A stretch of 64,000 nt of DNA from Melampsora larici-populina 98AG31 (GCF_000204055.1 NW_006768801.1:86617-150616), one strand, 5' to 3'; counted from the stretch's first letter, positions 23,501-35,944 are shown. Numbers and translations: made by a program. Notes: generated by a model from the letters alone, not told the origin.

Positions 23501-25091
23501 ATAATCAATTACATCGGATCGATACTTTATTATATTTAATGGTTTATCCTCATCATCCGATGGTCAGAACCAAAACGATCGAATTAGTTGGTTATGATAA
23601 ATTACCGGCTGGACAGAATGCTACGGTGGCGGTGATGTCTTACTCTGGTTATGATATTGAAGATGCATTGATTTTGAATAAAGCTTCATTGGATCGAGGG
23701 TTTGGTAGATGTCAAGTGTTTAGGAAAGCTACTGCGATGATCAAACGATATCCTAATGGAACTTATGATCGGATTGCAGATCCACCTAGAGATACAGATG
23801 GCCAGATTTTAGAAAAATGGAAACCTTGTGATGAAGGAGGTGTAGCAGATGTAGGAATGAAAGTCTTTAGTGGGAATGTGTATGTGAATAAACAAACGCC
23901 TTCGAATGCGAATGATAATTCGGTGGCAGGTGGAGCGGCAACGGTGACGGCTTGGAATAATACACCGATGACGTATCGAGGAACGATTCCAAGTTATATT
24001 GATAAAGTTTTGGTTACTGATACTGAAAGTGATCAAACATTAGTGAAAGTCTTACTTCGACAAACTAGAAGACCTGAATTAGGTGATAAGTTTTCATCTA
24101 GACATGGACAGAAAGGAGTTTGTGGATTGATTGTACAACAGGAAGATATGCCATTCAACGATCATGGATCTTGTCCTGATATCATCATGAACCCACATGG
24201 TTTTCCATCTCGAATGACCGTCGGAAAGATGTTAGAGCTTTTGAGTGGTAAGGCAGGAGTCTTGAGAGGTACGGTGGAGTATGGAACGGCTTTTGGTGGG
24301 AGTAAAGCGGTGGAGATGTCCAAGATCTTGATTGAACATGGGTATAGTTATTTAGGTAAAGATTATTTGACCAGTGGGATCACGGGACAAGCTTTAGAAC
24401 ATTATGTGTTTATGGGACCGATTTATTATCAAAAGTTGAAGGTAAGAAATCCAAATTTCATAAACCGAATGATTCATGACCTGATCTGATTTTTTTTAAA
24501 TTTGCATGATGGTTTTGATAGCACATGGTATTAGATAAGATGCATGCAAGAGCACGTGGACCTAGAGCTGTACTGACACGACAACCTACTGAAGGAAGAT
24601 CAAGAGATGGAGGACTTCGATTAGGAGAAATGGAACGAGATTGTTTGATTGCACATGGTGCTAGTCAACTTTTACTTGAACGTTTGATGATCTCAAGTGA
24701 TGCGTTTGAATTAGATGTTTGTCAAGATTGTGGTTTTATGGGATATAGTGGTAAGTCTTGGTTATTATCAACGGTTTGATTTTTTTTGAAAGCCGAGGAA
24801 AAGGGGATTTTATGGTTGGAAACTGATTTTGAATTCATTTTTTTTTATTCTAGGTTGGTGTGTACGTTGTAAGAATGGAAAATCAGTGACTAAGATTACG
24901 ATTCCATATGCTTGTAAATTATTGTTTCAAGAATTAATGGCAATGTAAGGGGTTTTTTCGAATAAGTTTTTTTATGATGAAGGCTTTTCAAATGACAGAA
25001 TGAAGACTAATTGATGAAAATCTTGAAAAATTTGTTTTTCTTTGTTAGGAATATTGCACCTCGATTAGTACTTGAAAATGCGATAAAATAA
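20564..25091 (+). CDS. RPC2: DNA-directed RNA polymerase III, second-largest subunit
   Basis: Catalytic beta-like subunit of RNA polymerase III, which transcribes tRNA and 5S rRNA genes in the nucleus. Eight exons: 20564-21115, 21216-21763, 21845-22330, 22411-23164, 23242-24441, 24522-24750, 24854-24944, 25049-25091, giving 1300 residues. Pol III-type signatures include [20 protein letters not shown], the protrusion/lobe blocks SPxECRLRD-like [16 protein letters not shown] and [13 protein letters not shown], the fork region [19 protein letters not shown], the hybrid-binding block [34 protein letters not shown], and the C-terminal zinc ribbon CQDCGF...CVRCK. It differs from Pol II RPB2 in these blocks. 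The N-terminus is unusual: some 160 residues rich in Pro, Thr, Gln and acidic residues come before the conserved core, against roughly 20-30 in the human protein. The start at 20564 is the only good ATG and opens the long frame. Confidence 0.96.
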
Positions 25092-25726
25092 ATCGATTCA
25101 AGGTATGGAATGATTTAGGGATTATAGATGTTTTATATACCTTTTTTTGGTTTGGTGTGGATATAATTTAAAGAAAAATTAGAAACCGATCTTTGACTTT
25201 TCTATTCATGTCATTTAGGTTTTTTTGTGATACATTTTTTTATACAATTTGGGCTTGAGATTTTTTGTTTTATTGCACAATACGTATATTTATGATTTTC
25301 ATGTTATACATTTGTTTGAAGGTTTAGAAAGGCTTCTGCCACTTTTACTTGACGCTTATTATTACTGTGCATCAGACCAGTGGGGGACACGTTCCTGCAT
25401 TATAATGAATTGTCATTGAATGAGGTCATCAGGATGCAGAGAGCTTTTTCAAGAAAACAGCCATCACTATCTTACCTCTGATGCTACATGGACATGCTCT
25501 TTGTTGAAGACATTGCCATATTGTCAAGGATTCAACTGATATGAATAAGGATCTCTAACAATTGTAAGTTTATTATTTACAAGATTAAAACTGGAAAGTT
25601 TATACACAAAAAGTGATTGAGAAAGAGAAAAATGAGAGTAAGAAGATGGGATCACGACATCATCATATCAAAACATCATACAATCATCACAGCATCAACA
25701 CAACGTAAATTTATCATGATTCATGA
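25092..25726. other. Intergenic between RPC2 and the RNase III-like gene
   Basis: About 635 bp of AT-rich sequence holding the 3' ends of two convergent genes. I see no further gene, RNA or repeat. Confidence 0.45.
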
Positions 25727-27349
25727 TCATGTAAAGGATTGTAAGCCATATTCACTTTTGATATTTTTGACTTCTTCTAGAAACATACCACGGATTACTA
25801 CATCAAGAGTAGAATCAGGATAGAAATCACCTTTACAATCAATACACATCACAGCTATCAATACAAGTACCAAGTCAGCCTGTGTTTTGGTTAGAGCTCT
25901 GCCATCCTTATTAACTTCGAAAATTTTACTTTCAACAAGTCCCTTGATAGGCTGAAGCCATCTTCTTGCCCATGTCGACAAAGTCGCATTCCAATGCATG
26001 TAGGCCAAAGCATGAAGCGGACGCCGTCTTGGGGATTTCACTAGAACATCCTTTAGAGCGTATGTAGTCCAATCATCTAAAATAGCTTCCCCTAGCCATT
26101 TAAGTCTTCTGTTTTCACGCAGATTTTTCCGTGAGAGTGCGTTTCTTAATAAGTTGATATCATTAAATTTATATTTTAACTTGGCTTCTAATTCTTTTTC
26201 AGCATCAGTGAGGTCATTGTCAGTTTTGATTTGAGGAGATTCTCTAGATTTCAGTCCATCATCTTCTTCCAATATCTCCATATAAGAAAGACCGACGTTC
26301 TGACCCAAAACCATAGCGGAGTGTTGATTGGCTTCATAAAAATAACAAGCTCCTAAAAGATAAGGAATTTTTTTATATCTTCTTTCAATGAATTGACACT
26401 CGAGAAAAGCATTTTGTAATCTACAAAGGTTTTCAGGCATTAGTTCCTGGTTCCGTAGATATTCGAGATTTTCTACCGATTTTCCAGAAAGAAATAGTTT
26501 GACCGACATAACCCTTTTGGTAAAACTATCACCAATGTTCTTTAGTTGAATATTTAGTTGACTAGTTGATCCTTGTCTAATTGACTTTTTTCTGATTTTC
26601 TCCCATTCCTTAATCTGAAAAGGTAATCCTTGTAAATCAGGTTTGAATTCAATACGTGGAATCTTTAAAATAACTGAAGTTATACGATCTGAAATACTCC
26701 AAAATTCAAAGGGAAGAAAAGTTTGATCTTTGGTCTTTGAACCTGAATCTGAAGGAATTATATTCGAAATTCGATTTCCTCTTGAGTTTGAATTGGAAAA
26801 TCCAGTGGAAAATGATTTCGTGAGGGCAAAACGGTTGATCATCGATTCCAACTTTGAACCTTCATCTTGCTCATAAATCTTCTCTAGAGTTGTAAATCCA
26901 TTCCGTACCATGGAAATCCCTTTGAAGGGATCCTCGACTCTTTTCCAATCAATCTTATTTTTAACAATAGGAATTAGAAATCTGTCGGGTTCAGATGATT
27001 TGCGGGTTTCATCTAAATGCAACAAGAACCGACAAAAACGATCCAAGAGCTTGATATTCTTCTGATCTTCAAGCGCCAATTTCCCTGCCGCTTTGATAAC
27101 AAATGAAACATCTTCATTTTTAGCTTTCAGCTTAATTTTTTTGGACTGCATCAAGATCAGCGGCTGTCGAGAAATGAGTCCTAGTGAATAGGCTTCCTTT
27201 CCGGTTCCAAAGATTACGCGGTGTAACCAGACCTCATTCACTTTCCACAAGTCTTGTGAGGTCGAGGTTCCGAAGATAGGGTTTGAGTCTATGTCAACAT
27301 GGGCCAATGTGGAGCCTTGTTGAGTAGACATTCTGTGACTGAATAACAA
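25727..27349 (-). CDS. Protein with C-terminal degenerate RNase III domain (probable pseudo-enzyme)
   Basis: Single uninterrupted frame of 540 residues. The last 160 residues (from about 381) follow the RNase III fold: LEAKLKYKFNDINLLRNALS matches the usual first helices, RRLKWLGEAILDDW (about 415-428) sits where the signature ERLEFLGDAVLD lies, and TKTQADLVLVLIAVMCID (about 488-505) where ADxFEALIGAIYLD lies. All metal-binding acids except perhaps one appear lost or changed: the signature Glu/Glu/Asp read Arg/Lys/Glu, and the late Asp/Glu pair reads Asp/Val. Cleavage activity is therefore unlikely. The first 380 residues match nothing I recognise; they are rich in Lys, Arg and Leu, with a Ser/Asn-rich stretch near 185-210. 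No double-stranded RNA-binding domain follows. Roles as an RNA-binding scaffold, a mitochondrial ribosomal protein or an RNA-silencing cofactor are open. A second in-frame Met (MSTQQG) lies 6 codons in. It converges on RPC2. Confidence 0.7.
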   Translation of the reverse strand: MLFSHRMSTQQGSTLAHVDIDSNPIFGTSTSQDLWKVNEVWLHRVIFGTGKEAYSLGLISRQPLILMQSKKIKLKAKNEDVSFVIKAAGKLALEDQKNIKLLDRFCRFLLHLDETRKSSEPDRFLIPIVKNKIDWKRVEDPFKGISMVRNGFTTLEKIYEQDEGSKLESMINRFALTKSFSTGFSNSNSRGNRISNIIPSDSGSKTKDQTFLPFEFWSISDRITSVILKIPRIEFKPDLQGLPFQIKEWEKIRKKSIRQGSTSQLNIQLKNIGDSFTKRVMSVKLFLSGKSVENLEYLRNQELMPENLCRLQNAFLECQFIERRYKKIPYLLGACYFYEANQHSAMVLGQNVGLSYMEILEEDDGLKSRESPQIKTDNDLTDAEKELEAKLKYKFNDINLLRNALSRKNLRENRRLKWLGEAILDDWTTYALKDVLVKSPRRRPLHALAYMHWNATLSTWARRWLQPIKGLVESKIFEVNKDGRALTKTQADLVLVLIAVMCIDCKGDFYPDSTLDVVIRGMFLEEVKNIKSEYGLQSFT

Positions 27350-28650
27350 ATGTTTTTGAATCAGTTGATCGTATATCCAAGCCCAACACTTTTGAAAACT
27401 TACTATGTTTGTGTAAATTTCGAATCGCTATGAATGGCTGTGTCCTGCACTGCTTGGCTTATAATTATCAGAAGTCTCAGACCTCGCGTAAAATCTTGTA
27501 GCTTGTTGTACTTTATGGAATGCCGTTAAGACGTGGGTATCTGATTAAATGAGCTCCTGCAATACTGTCAAAAGGAAACGAAAGCCGGATATTGTTAGTG
27601 ATTGTGATTTTAAAACATTGTGGATTTGAGGAAAGAAAGTTGACACACCCAGATTGCGGATTGAGTCAGTGAATGAATGAAGTTGATTCGTTGATTATTG
27701 GGTGCTCTATACTTCTGACCCATCGGAGGCATCTTATATTGACGCATTTTCGGTGCGAGCCAGTAATTAGACATTGCACTCTGAAAAATACCATTAAGAG
27801 ACGTTGGCCACCTGAGCTATAGATCATTGTTCTGGTTAGTCAACGGTTTTCCACATCAATGCAAGCGCTCAAGATATTGGAAGAGTCATATTTTTCCTTT
27901 GTGATCATAATCTCCCGAAACACCTTCACCATCACCCGGAAGCCTGCACTTTCCAACGGGCGACGTTGAAGGTGGTTAGAATTATTTTTGAGCATTCATT
28001 AGCCGCCTTTGAGGTTCCAAACGGAAGAAGTGACAAAAGCCGCGTCTGACTATCACCCTTCAGTTCATTGACGTTGTAAAAAATCAATCGTTACAACTTG
28101 TAAGTCCCTCTCAAGTTCCACGAATTAGAAAGGCTTCTTCACCTTTGAGTCGGATGAGCTTTGACTGACCTATGAAGCTTGCCCTCCACATCCCAAGCTC
28201 ACCTATTACTGGAATTTTAAACTTATGGCTCCTTACGAGTACTTAGAAAGTCTTGCGTCCTTCCAGAGATCTCAACGTCCGAAAATCAGAATTTTGGTAA
28301 ACACCCAGATGGGGTATGCTGAAATGAAACGTGAAGGGTGAGAGGCGGCTTTGGGCGATTTTGGGAAAGTTATGATTATGATCACAAAGGAAAAATATGG
28401 GTCTTTCAATATCTGTATGATTGATGTCTTTATTCTTATCAGTTAACTTGTTGAACACATGGTGATCACTCAGATAAAGAAAATCATGATGTACCATTAG
28501 TATCTTTCAAACCATGTTAGCTTCTGTATTCAAGGATCATATTTGTGCACATATCAATTCCTTTCTCAATGATATATCTGATTCCTCAGTTTTTGTCATA
28601 ACAGACCGGTCAGTGAATAAAAAAATTGCACCATTGATGGTTAGATTACT
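27350..28650. other. Intergenic, with an inverted-repeat pair
   Basis: No gene is supported here. The main feature is the inverted-repeat pair described at 27871-28415. The 27350-27660 part presumably holds the promoter of the RNase III-like gene. Confidence 0.4.
27871..28415. repeat. Candidate MITE or foldback element with about 45-bp inverted arms
   Basis: The arm at 27871-27915 (ATATTGGAAGAGTCATA then TTTTTCCTTTGTGATCATAATC) recurs inverted at about 28370-28412 with three or four mismatches. The arms enclose some 450 bp without a gene. I could not define a target-site duplication, so the exact ends are uncertain. The size and arm length suit a non-autonomous DNA transposon. Confidence 0.55.
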
Positions 28651-30620
28651 CTAATGGGAGATCAGATGGAACATTCTGCATTTTTCTTCACCGGTATAGA
28701 CATCTTGTTGTTTTAGACACAAGGTTTCATTAGTATAATATGAAGATTTCACAGTGCTAATGGAAACTAAATGGCCATGTCTAAACCACACATATAAATA
28801 TTTCAAGGATATCAGTTCTGCTCTTGAATGATCTACAAAACAAATCTTGCCAGGGACAATGCTTAGAAGAGGCACAGGCTTTTTTCATAATGCATTGATT
28901 AAAGTGCCTCTTGAGCCAATGGCTACCAGGCCCTGCAACTAATTGTGCTCTTCTCCGGTAGAACCCTCTGTGAAGAAAAGGATATGTGCTGGCTGTTTAA
29001 AGTATTACAAGTGTTAATGGGATATATGTGGTGATGCTAGAGGATGAGGTCACAAATAATTAGAAAGGGAGGTTGTGAATGGTTGTCTTGAGGGGTGGCC
29101 TTGTTGGTTATGGATACCCAGGGGTTTTAAGCCACCAAGTTGAGTTGCAATAATTGGAAATGCTCTCAAAAGCTTTTGGGTTCTTGAATATATCTGTGGT
29201 TTCTTTAGTGGAAGTTCATTGATGGCTTCTGTGAGTTTGTTTTGTTGATGTATGTGTATGTGGCATATGAAGAGAACATAATCAATTGTTTTGATTCCCT
29301 CTTGGAATTTGAACAAGGGGTCAAACAATATTGGTGTTTGAAGAGGTATTGCTTGAGATAAATATGGTTTGATCTCAGCTGTGTAATGGTGGCACCTTTG
29401 TGTTTCAAGAGGAGGCTTAACACTTTGAGGTGTTTCACTGCTGATTTGAATACTTGTGACCTTGTTGTTTGATCTTGGTAAGCATGAAGATGTTCTCTTC
29501 TGATTTGGACCACACCTTTATAGTGGTGGTGAAACCTGCAAGGGTGGGGTGGACATAAAGGTGCTTGATAAGTCTTCTTTTGCCAAGCTACTAGCAATTT
29601 TATCAATGTCATGAAAAGAAAATTCCCTTTTAGCTAGTTCTGTATGGGTTACTTGTGTTTAGCTTAGTATTGTTTTTTATCTTCTGTATTTTGTTTTATT
29701 GCTTACAACTACCATAACTTTCTTGAATCATGAAAAGAACTATCAATACTTACTGTAGTTTTTTCTGTTTGTTATTAGATATTGTTTCTGCTGTTCCAGT
29801 TTATGTTGGCTTTAGTATAAATAGGTTCCACTTTCTTAGTGATTAGTTTCCTTTTTCTTATTGAAATTTTCATTGTCATATCCAACTTTTCAGAAAAGAC
29901 TTCTGACTAAAAGACCAGACCAGAAAGTCTTATAGAATATAAAGACAAACGACCTGTTATCCTGTGCATCAGGCAGGGCATCACAATCAACTACCTCATT
30001 AGCCTTGATGTCACAGTGGCCTGGGCACCACTGGATGGCAACTTTTGCATTTGGAAAGACCTGGGTTCAGCATGTGAGAAGCTTGAATTTTTCCTTCCTA
30101 TATAATGGGGAGGCAATGGTGGGTAGACAGTTGACCTGGTCCTTTATAACTGATTAATTTTGGAGTAAGATTGGAATTCCTCTTGTGTGTGTGGTTTGTG
30201 TTTGTAATGCAATTGTGAGGCCTATATGTACACCACTGCCCTTGGCTTGATAGATGTCATCATGATGCTGTGCATTTTATTTGTTAGTGTTTTGGCATCA
30301 CAGAGCTGCCATTGTGTTCTCAGTTGGGATTCTAGAGCCATCCAAGTGTATGATCTGGTGTCATTGTGAGATTAGTGCCAAGGATGGCCATAGCTTTGTC
30401 TTCTCGAATGAGTGTCAAATGTTTATTTAGTTTGATGAAGAGATTGGACGGGTCAACTGGAAGTTGGGTTGTGAATTTGTCATTATCTTCACCTAGCTTA
30501 TGTTGAAAGAATGGGTTGAATGTGTTGCAATGGGAATGAGGATTTGATGTTTGAGCCTGTTGGATGATGGGAAAAAGTGAGTGGTGCTTGTTCGCTATGG
30601 GCATATGATACATAAATATG
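28651..30620 (-). mobile_element. Degenerate LINE-type retrotransposon relic with RNase H domain
   Basis: Read on -, scattered fragments in shifting frames resemble the end of a non-LTR retrotransposon. Near 30320-30350 one frame gives HLDGSRIPTENTMAAL, matching the first block of the element-encoded RNase H (usually YTDGSRI...). Near 30000-30055 another gives AIQWCPGHCDIKANEVVD, matching the late block WxPGHxxIxGNExAD. Frameshifts and stops separate the two, so the copy is dead. Further open pieces at 29050-29612 and 28651-28875 lie downstream in the same orientation and may be its tail, but I cannot assign them. The reverse transcriptase and endonuclease parts were not found, so the element is 5'-truncated or decayed. 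Confidence 0.6.
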
Positions 30621-30800
30621 CTTGTGTTGGGAGATAGCTGAGCCTGTGTTACAGGTTAAGTAGATCTGTATGTAACATCACCACCAACGCCAACTCACCT
30701 TCCACATCAGCAGCAGCAGCATTTTATCTTCAACACATCACATCACACCACAAAAGAACAAAAGTTACATCAAATCATAAGCCAACTAAAAGGAAGAAGG

Positions 30801-33800
30801 ATGTCGCCCATCCGTCTCCTTTCCCTCTCAATTTTATCACTCTCGACCTGCTTTCTCCCAACTGTCTTGTCTCGTGGCATACTTGCCATCGATTATGGAG
30901 CTCGTCAGTTCTATTTTCTTGGTATACCTGATCACTGTCACTTGAGAAGCTAATCATGTCTCAACCTTTCAGAATATATGCAAATCTCTCTGGTCCAGCC
31001 AGGCTTGTCATTTGATGTCTTGTTGAATCATGACTCAAAACGTAAAACTCAATCAGTAGTCTCAATTCGTGGTGAGGATAAATTGATAGGAGATGATGCA
31101 GCAGCTCTTGTAAGATATCATTAGACTTTATTTCTCCTTGTAGTAAGTATATCTCCAACTTACCCACACTTTGCATATTCACAGGCTGGAAGATATCCAC
31201 AAAATTCATATCCTGGTATGAAGCTACTTCTCGGTCAACCAGCTGATTCACCATTGGTCAAATTCCATCAATCTCTCTACAATATTCCTTTGAACGTCAC
31301 CGATCGTGGTACACTGAAATTAATACCGAACCTACCTGTCAAACCGAATTCAACTCATATATCATATCAACCGGAAGAACTACTAGCATTACAATTTACG
31401 TATGCAAGAGAGTTAGCTGACGCAGCTAGTCTAGCCAATCCGAATCCGGCATTAGCAGGCGCAGGAGAAAGGATAGTCGATGCGATCATCACCGTACCTG
31501 GATTCTTTAATCAATTCGAACGAAAAGCAATCTTAGATGCAGCAGAATTGGCTGGATTAAAAGTTTTAACCTTGATCGATGATGGTTCGAGTGTGGCAGT
31601 GAATTATGCAATGATGAGAAGTTTTGGAAACAAGGCTTCGTCTGAAACTCATCTCATCTACGATGTTGGTGCAGCTTCCATCAAAGCTTCTGTGGTTGGG
31701 TTTTGGATGGAGGAAGAAAAGATTCATGCTACTTCAAAGATCAAGAAGAATGTAACAATGATTGAATTGAAAGGATTTGGTTTTGAGCGTGAATTTGGTG
31801 GATTTTACTTTGATCGAAAGATTCGGGATCGATTACAACAAGACTTTGAAACTCAACACAAGGTCAAGGTCGCAGGAAATGATCGAGCAATGATCAAATT
31901 GCTACGAGAGGCCGGTCGTGTTAAACATGTCCTTAGTGCGAATGCTGAAAGTCAATCCCGAGTATGTGCTTTCATCTGCCATGCTAAATACTTTCGCTCT
32001 CTGTCTGAGGCTGTTCACTTTCATTTCATACTTTTAGATTGAAGGCTTGGTTGATGATCTCGATTTTAAATCCTCGATCACTCGTCAAGACTTTGAAGCT
32101 CTTTTCGCCGATGACACCTCAAAGTTCACTCAACCGATTCTTGACGCTCTCAAGAGCGCTGATCTCACATTGGTGAGTATTAATTTCTAAACACATCAGC
32201 TTATGCAAATTATCCATCCCTGCCTGTTGGAATGATGCTGTGTACTTACGAACTTTGAATATCATATCACAGGCAGACATCAAATCCGTGATCTTGGTGG
32301 GAGGTTCTTCAAGGGTACCCATGATTCAAACCGCCGTCAAAGCCTTGGTCGGAGAGTGAGCCCGCAGAGAATCTCACCAAATCCATCATCTTGTAGCTAA
32401 CCAGTTTTTATCAAAACCCCTATAGAGACAAAGTAGCAGTCAATGTCAACGCAGACGAAGCAGCGGTGATGGGAGCGGCACTCTATGGAGCAGGCATTAG
32501 TCGACAATTCAAAACCAAAGACATTCGAATCACCACCGTCACCCCTCACTCCATCTCTGCTTCCTATAATGTATCTTCAATTGCGACTACTACTCCAGCT
32601 GGCCAACCAAAGACCTTGAAGTCGACTTTGTTCAAAGTTGGCTCCAAGTTGGGTGGAAAGAAGAAAGTAATGAAAATCAAGGTTCAGGAAGATCTCTCGA
32701 TCATATTTGAGTATGATAATCAACCGTCGTAGTGAGTCTATTGGCTACGCTTATCAAGCCGTCTCGTTCTATAAAATGGTATAAGTTTAACCCGAATAAC
32801 CGTTTGCTTTTGGACTAGCTTTCCTAACTCCATTCTTAATGCAACAATTCATGGAATATCCGCTGCATTAGCCAACTATACCAATACGACTGGGATCACC
32901 GTACCCATGAAAAACAGCACCGCCTCAATCACAGTTCGATTAGATGATTTCGGTATCTTATCAGTTTCTGATGCCTCACTCTTAATTCCAGCTGGTTCCA
33001 ATGCAAACTCAGGTATTGCAGATAAGATTGCAGGGTTCTTTGGTGGTTCCACTAAAAAGGAAGAAGGGGAAGATGAAGAAATTGTAGAGGAAGGTGACAA
33101 GAAGGAACCGGAAACGAAAAAGAGTAATGTGGAAAAAGCTAAGGAAGCTTTAAAGGCTGAGAACAAGGCAGCGGATGAGGCTGGAAAGGCTGGTGCGACA
33201 AAGGTTGAAGATGTAGTCGTCAAATTACAGATCATTCGTCAGGAATTGGGTATCAGGCCGATGTCAACTATGGATCGCATCAGTTCCGGAAAACTGTAAG
33301 CTGCTATCTTTATTTCAATAGCTTTCTGACTTTACTGAGATGCATTTGTTTAGACTTCGAGAATTGAAAGCAGCAGAAACACGAAAGAAGACGAAAGAAG
33401 AAGCCCGAAATGTTTTGGAAGCTTATACTTATAAACTAAGGGATCGAATCACCCAAGATGTGTTCAAGAGTTATAGTACGGAAGAAGAATTGGCAGCATT
33501 AGAGAAATCAAGGGAAGAAGTTTCAGATTGGTTGAATGACTGGGGTGAGAGTGCACCTGTGAAGGAGTTGAAGTCCAAGAAGACGGATCTAGAGTGAGTT
33601 ACGAGTAGATGAATAAACGGATAGGTACAAGAGAGTGCAAGACGTGACTGATGCTATCTGCTTGATTTTTAATTCACGTGTTCAGAGGATTGGAAAAGAA
33701 GATCACAGATCGAATTATGGAAACCGAAAAGAGACCTGAAGCTTACAAAGGATTAGAGACTGCATTGGACAATGCCCGAGCAGCCGAAAAGTTGATCCAA

Positions 33801-34193
33801 GAAAAAGTTGAATCGAACGAAAACCCATTGAATTATACAACTGAAGATGTAGAAGGATTGAAGAAATTGATCGAAGATCAAAATAAATGGTTTGTAGACA
33901 TCAAGGCCAAACAGGCTGAACAAGATCAAAAGAAGGACGTATTGGTGAAAGCATCGGAACTTGGGGTTCGGTCAACTGTGATTACAGCTGAGGTTAAGAA
34001 ACTACTCGGAAGAAAAGTCAAGAAGACCAAAACACCTGCATACAGTGCTAAAGCTGAGAAGGCTCAGAAAGCAGAACCAACAGGAGAAGAGCCACCAAAA
34101 GATACAGAAGGTAAGCAACAACAACAGCAGCAGAAGGCTAAGGAAGAGGGAGCAAAGGGACAGACACCACCTGTACCAAAGGACGAGTTATAG
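30801..34193 (+). CDS. LHS1: ER-lumenal Hsp70-like chaperone / nucleotide exchange factor (Lhs1, HYOU1/GRP170 type)
   Basis: Large Hsp70 of the ER lumen that helps protein translocation and folding and acts as nucleotide exchange factor for Kar2/BiP. Nine exons: 30801-30903, 30973-31109, 31185-31961, 32038-32172, 32273-32355, 32426-32731, 32819-33295, 33354-33593, 33686-34193, giving 921 residues. It starts with a signal peptide (LLSLSILSLSTCFLPTVLS) directly before the ATPase domain (ILAIDYGAQYMQISLVQPG). ATPase landmarks are DAIITVPGFFNQFERKAIL, LIYDVGAASIKAS, LREAGRVKHVLSANAESQSR, VILVGGSSRVPMIQ and NADEAAVMGAAL. Then come a beta-sandwich and an acidic loop (about 33060-33125: KKEEGEDEEIVEEGDKKE), a helical C-terminal domain, and a Lys/Gln-rich tail ending in the ER-retrieval signal KDEL. 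The signal peptide and KDEL together fix both ends. The motif set fits GRP170/Lhs1 rather than BiP, which has a more conserved ATPase domain and no such acidic loop. Confidence 0.95.
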
Positions 34194-35944
34194 AGATAGA
34201 ATGAAAACGGGGTTCGATCAAGAAATCAATTGAAAACCATAGACAAAAAAATTGAAATGATAAAATAAATCAAATCTAAAATAAACCTGAGAAGAGGTGA
34301 CGAGGTTTTTGTTTCCTTCTAGAAACCAAATTGATTATCAAAGAGGAAGAGGAATGGATTTTTTGTCGTTGATGGAGGATGGAATCTTTTAGTTAGTTTT
34401 TGTGGAATTTGTGTAGTGTGAGAGATTTTGCATCGTATGATTAGTTTTTTTTGAAAATGTAAGTGAGATGGAATTAGTTTTAAGATCTTGTTTCTTCTAG
34501 ATTTAACAATAAATGAAAAAAATGTTGTTTTTGGAGAGGAAAGACAAAAATCAAAGCGGAATGAATTGAGAAAACGAGTTTTCAGGTTGATTTTGCATTG
34601 AAATTTTTGAGCTTGGATTTGACTACAGCTCGCTAGAGCTAAAGATGCTTTGTGATAAGTAGTGTGAGAACAACAAGGTTGATAGTTCTGGCTCTCAGAG
34701 ATAAATCTCGTGGAAGTGATACCCAAATTTGGGCAGTGCTAAATGTTTGGCAATAGCATTCAAATTCTGAGGCCATATAGCAGCCTGCAGTACTCTTGAA
34801 GTTCTCTAGAGTAAAATGATTTGCAGAAGAAGCCTTTGAACCCTTATTCAAATTGTAAATCTTGACTCTGTCAATTTTTGCAATGAATGCTGGCTGAACA
34901 CATTGTGCTCTTTATCTTGAGCTTGTCTCTACTGCACTAAGATTGATCTTGTTCAGGCACAGATACATTGTACATATTTGTTATGTTCAAGTGATACAGC
35001 ATCATGATTTGGTGTGCTGGGACCAGACTTGTATTTCTGGTGTCACAAGCTGGGCTCTTCATGCGTTACAGCGGAGTATGTAAATCTTCAAATGGCTCCA
35101 ATCCAAAAATAAGATATTTTCTAATTGCATACATTTTAGCCTTAGGCAGGAACAAAGGATTTAGCCGTTCATAGAGTTTGAGAACCAAGAACCCTGAAGA
35201 CAAAGGAATGATAACAGAGAGAATGGGGAAATGTTTATGTTTCTGGTAGGCAATTTGAAAATGGTGACGGGTTCACCTAGCATAAGTTCTGATATTGAGA
35301 GACGAGGTCAACAGTGGACGAGGTTAAAGTTTGAACTAGCATGAATTCAGTTTAGCTTCATGCTTTGCTTAGTCTGATGATACTGACTTTTTCTCTCCTT
35401 TAGTGATCACTTTATTCGTCTGGGGAACTGAGGAGCTGGAGTGACACCAATCATAAAATTGATATCCCAATTCTAGACGAATGCGTCTATCTGATCGAGA
35501 TCCAAGTAGATCATAATTCATTGAGTAGCAGAAGTCAGAGCATACAGGAGCACACGCCGGGATTCTATAGGTATGATAAATGCGCAAATCGGAAGTCGAT
35601 GATATTGAAACCGAAAAGATATTATGTAAACTGCTCCGCAAGAGGGCAATCAACGAGCAGCGATCGGTTGAGGCCATTTCTGTGGCACCACCATGAAGTC
35701 ATGGGGTACTTCCAAGCTCCTCGATAGTGAAGATTACTACTTGAATTATTTCGGGTGGAAATGGGGTGAATGCCACATCAAGTTGAAGAGATACATGCAG
35801 GATGTAGCGACATAGAGATAGCCATAGGGCTTGACAGCGCAGGCTACAAACAATAAATAGAAAGACGCAATACAAGACGGAGGACAACTGGAAATATAAG
35901 AGATTAGCCTAGCTAATGTCCCTTCCATAGCAAAGCAGTTTCGC
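34194..35944. other. Intergenic, nothing recognised
   Basis: About 1.75 kb between LHS1 and the secreted repeat protein. Open frames at 34319-34726 and 35369-35677 (-) and 35521-35727 (+) show no domain and no consistent splice pattern. I see no repeat family or RNA gene. Confidence 0.4.

Noticed and set aside
20564..25091. RNA polymerase II RPB2
   Set aside because: Conserved blocks such as [19 protein letters not shown] and the rest of the N-terminal core follow the Pol III subunit rather than Pol II.
32876..33235. 119-codon frame on - inside LHS1
   Set aside because: Antisense to the acidic loop of the chaperone; Ser/Ala/Phe-rich composition is the complement of Glu/Lys/Ala codons.
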